Positions 5,277 through 5,425 of a DNA stretch of 5,425 nucleotides are shown here, piece after piece; position 1 is the first letter of the stretch; the number at the start of each line of letters is the position of its first letter. A program made the position numbers and the translations under genes. Location of the stretch: assembly GCA_937862595.1 (NCBI GenBank), contig CALMFL010000179.1:1-5425 (forward strand), written 5' to 3'. This stretch comes from an uncultured Fidelibacterota bacterium (GTDB lineage: Bacteria; Fidelibacterota; Fidelibacteria; Fidelibacterales; Fidelibacteraceae). The notes under the pieces are model-generated. The model did not search any database and was not told where the DNA came from. It saw only the letters and a program-made list of their open reading frames with translations.

Positions 5277-5425
5277 TTATTGATTTCCCCTGTTTAAAAT
5301 ACTGATAATGAATTTTACCACCGTTTCCATCTCATCACTTTTGCTTGAAGCGATAAATAGAGTGATTGCAGCCAGCGTATCGTTATTGATCAAAGGATTG
5401 GTATCTTTGTTGAACAAATGATTGT
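5277..5425 (-). CDS. C-terminal end of an unrecognised protein (partial, enters from right)
   Basis: An open minus-strand frame runs from the window edge (first full codon at 5423) to a TAA at 5279-5277, giving 48 residues. The sequence begins NHLFNKDTNPLINNDTLAAI and ends KFIISILNRGNQ. It alternates polar and hydrophobic residues like an amphipathic helical C-terminus and carries no motif I recognise. Its base composition (about 35% GC by hand count) is far below that of the other genes here. The gene start and most of the protein lie outside the window. A plausible terminator follows 58 bases after its stop, which supports a real gene end. Reading by chance is possible, because AT-rich DNA rarely stays open this long but can. 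Confidence 0.5.
   Translation of the reverse strand, partial: NHLFNKDTNPLINNDTLAAITLFIASSKSDEMETVVKFIISILNRGNQ

Overview
This window looks like bacterial chromosome. Most of it is moderately GC-rich (roughly 55-60% in the genes), and the last ~300 bases at the right end are clearly AT-richer. Shine-Dalgarno sites are good and the genes are tightly coupled. An (A/G)AG(A/G)TT-type hexamer tract lies downstream of an operon, and a perfect CRP/HcpR-type palindrome is present. Together these fit a Gram-negative of the Desulfobacterota/deltaproteobacterial kind, but that placement is an inference from style and not from any marker gene.

Layout, left to right. Positions 1-109 are non-coding and hold a small inverted repeat and a degenerate hexamer tract just downstream of an operon end. 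Positions 110-3098 hold a three-gene minus-strand operon: an ABC-2-type ATPase (transcribed first), then two different six-helix ABC-2-type permeases. The genes are separated by 9 and 1 bases, and each permease ribosome site overlaps or lies beside the end of the upstream gene. Positions 3099-3372 are a divergent control region. It has a TATAAT promoter for the ABC operon, a TTGATA-N18-TTTAAT promoter for the rightward gene, an interrupted inverted repeat overlapping that -35 box, and an 8-base direct repeat at one-helical-turn spacing beyond its -10. Positions 3373-4890 hold a rightward gene for a 505-residue exported lipoprotein with the hallmarks of the AttH/CrtC (carotenoid 1,2-hydratase-like) lipocalin-type family.

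Positions 4891-5276 are mainly non-coding. They contain the orphan CRP-type palindrome and two near-identical GC-rich hairpins, one of which is a reasonable terminator for a minus-strand gene. Positions 5277-5425 are the last 48 codons of that gene, which enters from the right, has about 35% GC and is not recognised.

Functionally, the ATPase and the two permeases should form one heteromeric exporter in the inner membrane with an ATPase dimer on the cytoplasmic side. The substrate cannot be read from the sequence; drug, lipid or small-molecule export is the family expectation. The divergent lipoprotein would act in the periplasm or at the outer membrane on a hydrophobic ligand or substrate. 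The shared control region makes a functional link between exporter and lipoprotein possible, but unproven. I did not see a clearly new defence or mobile system in this window.
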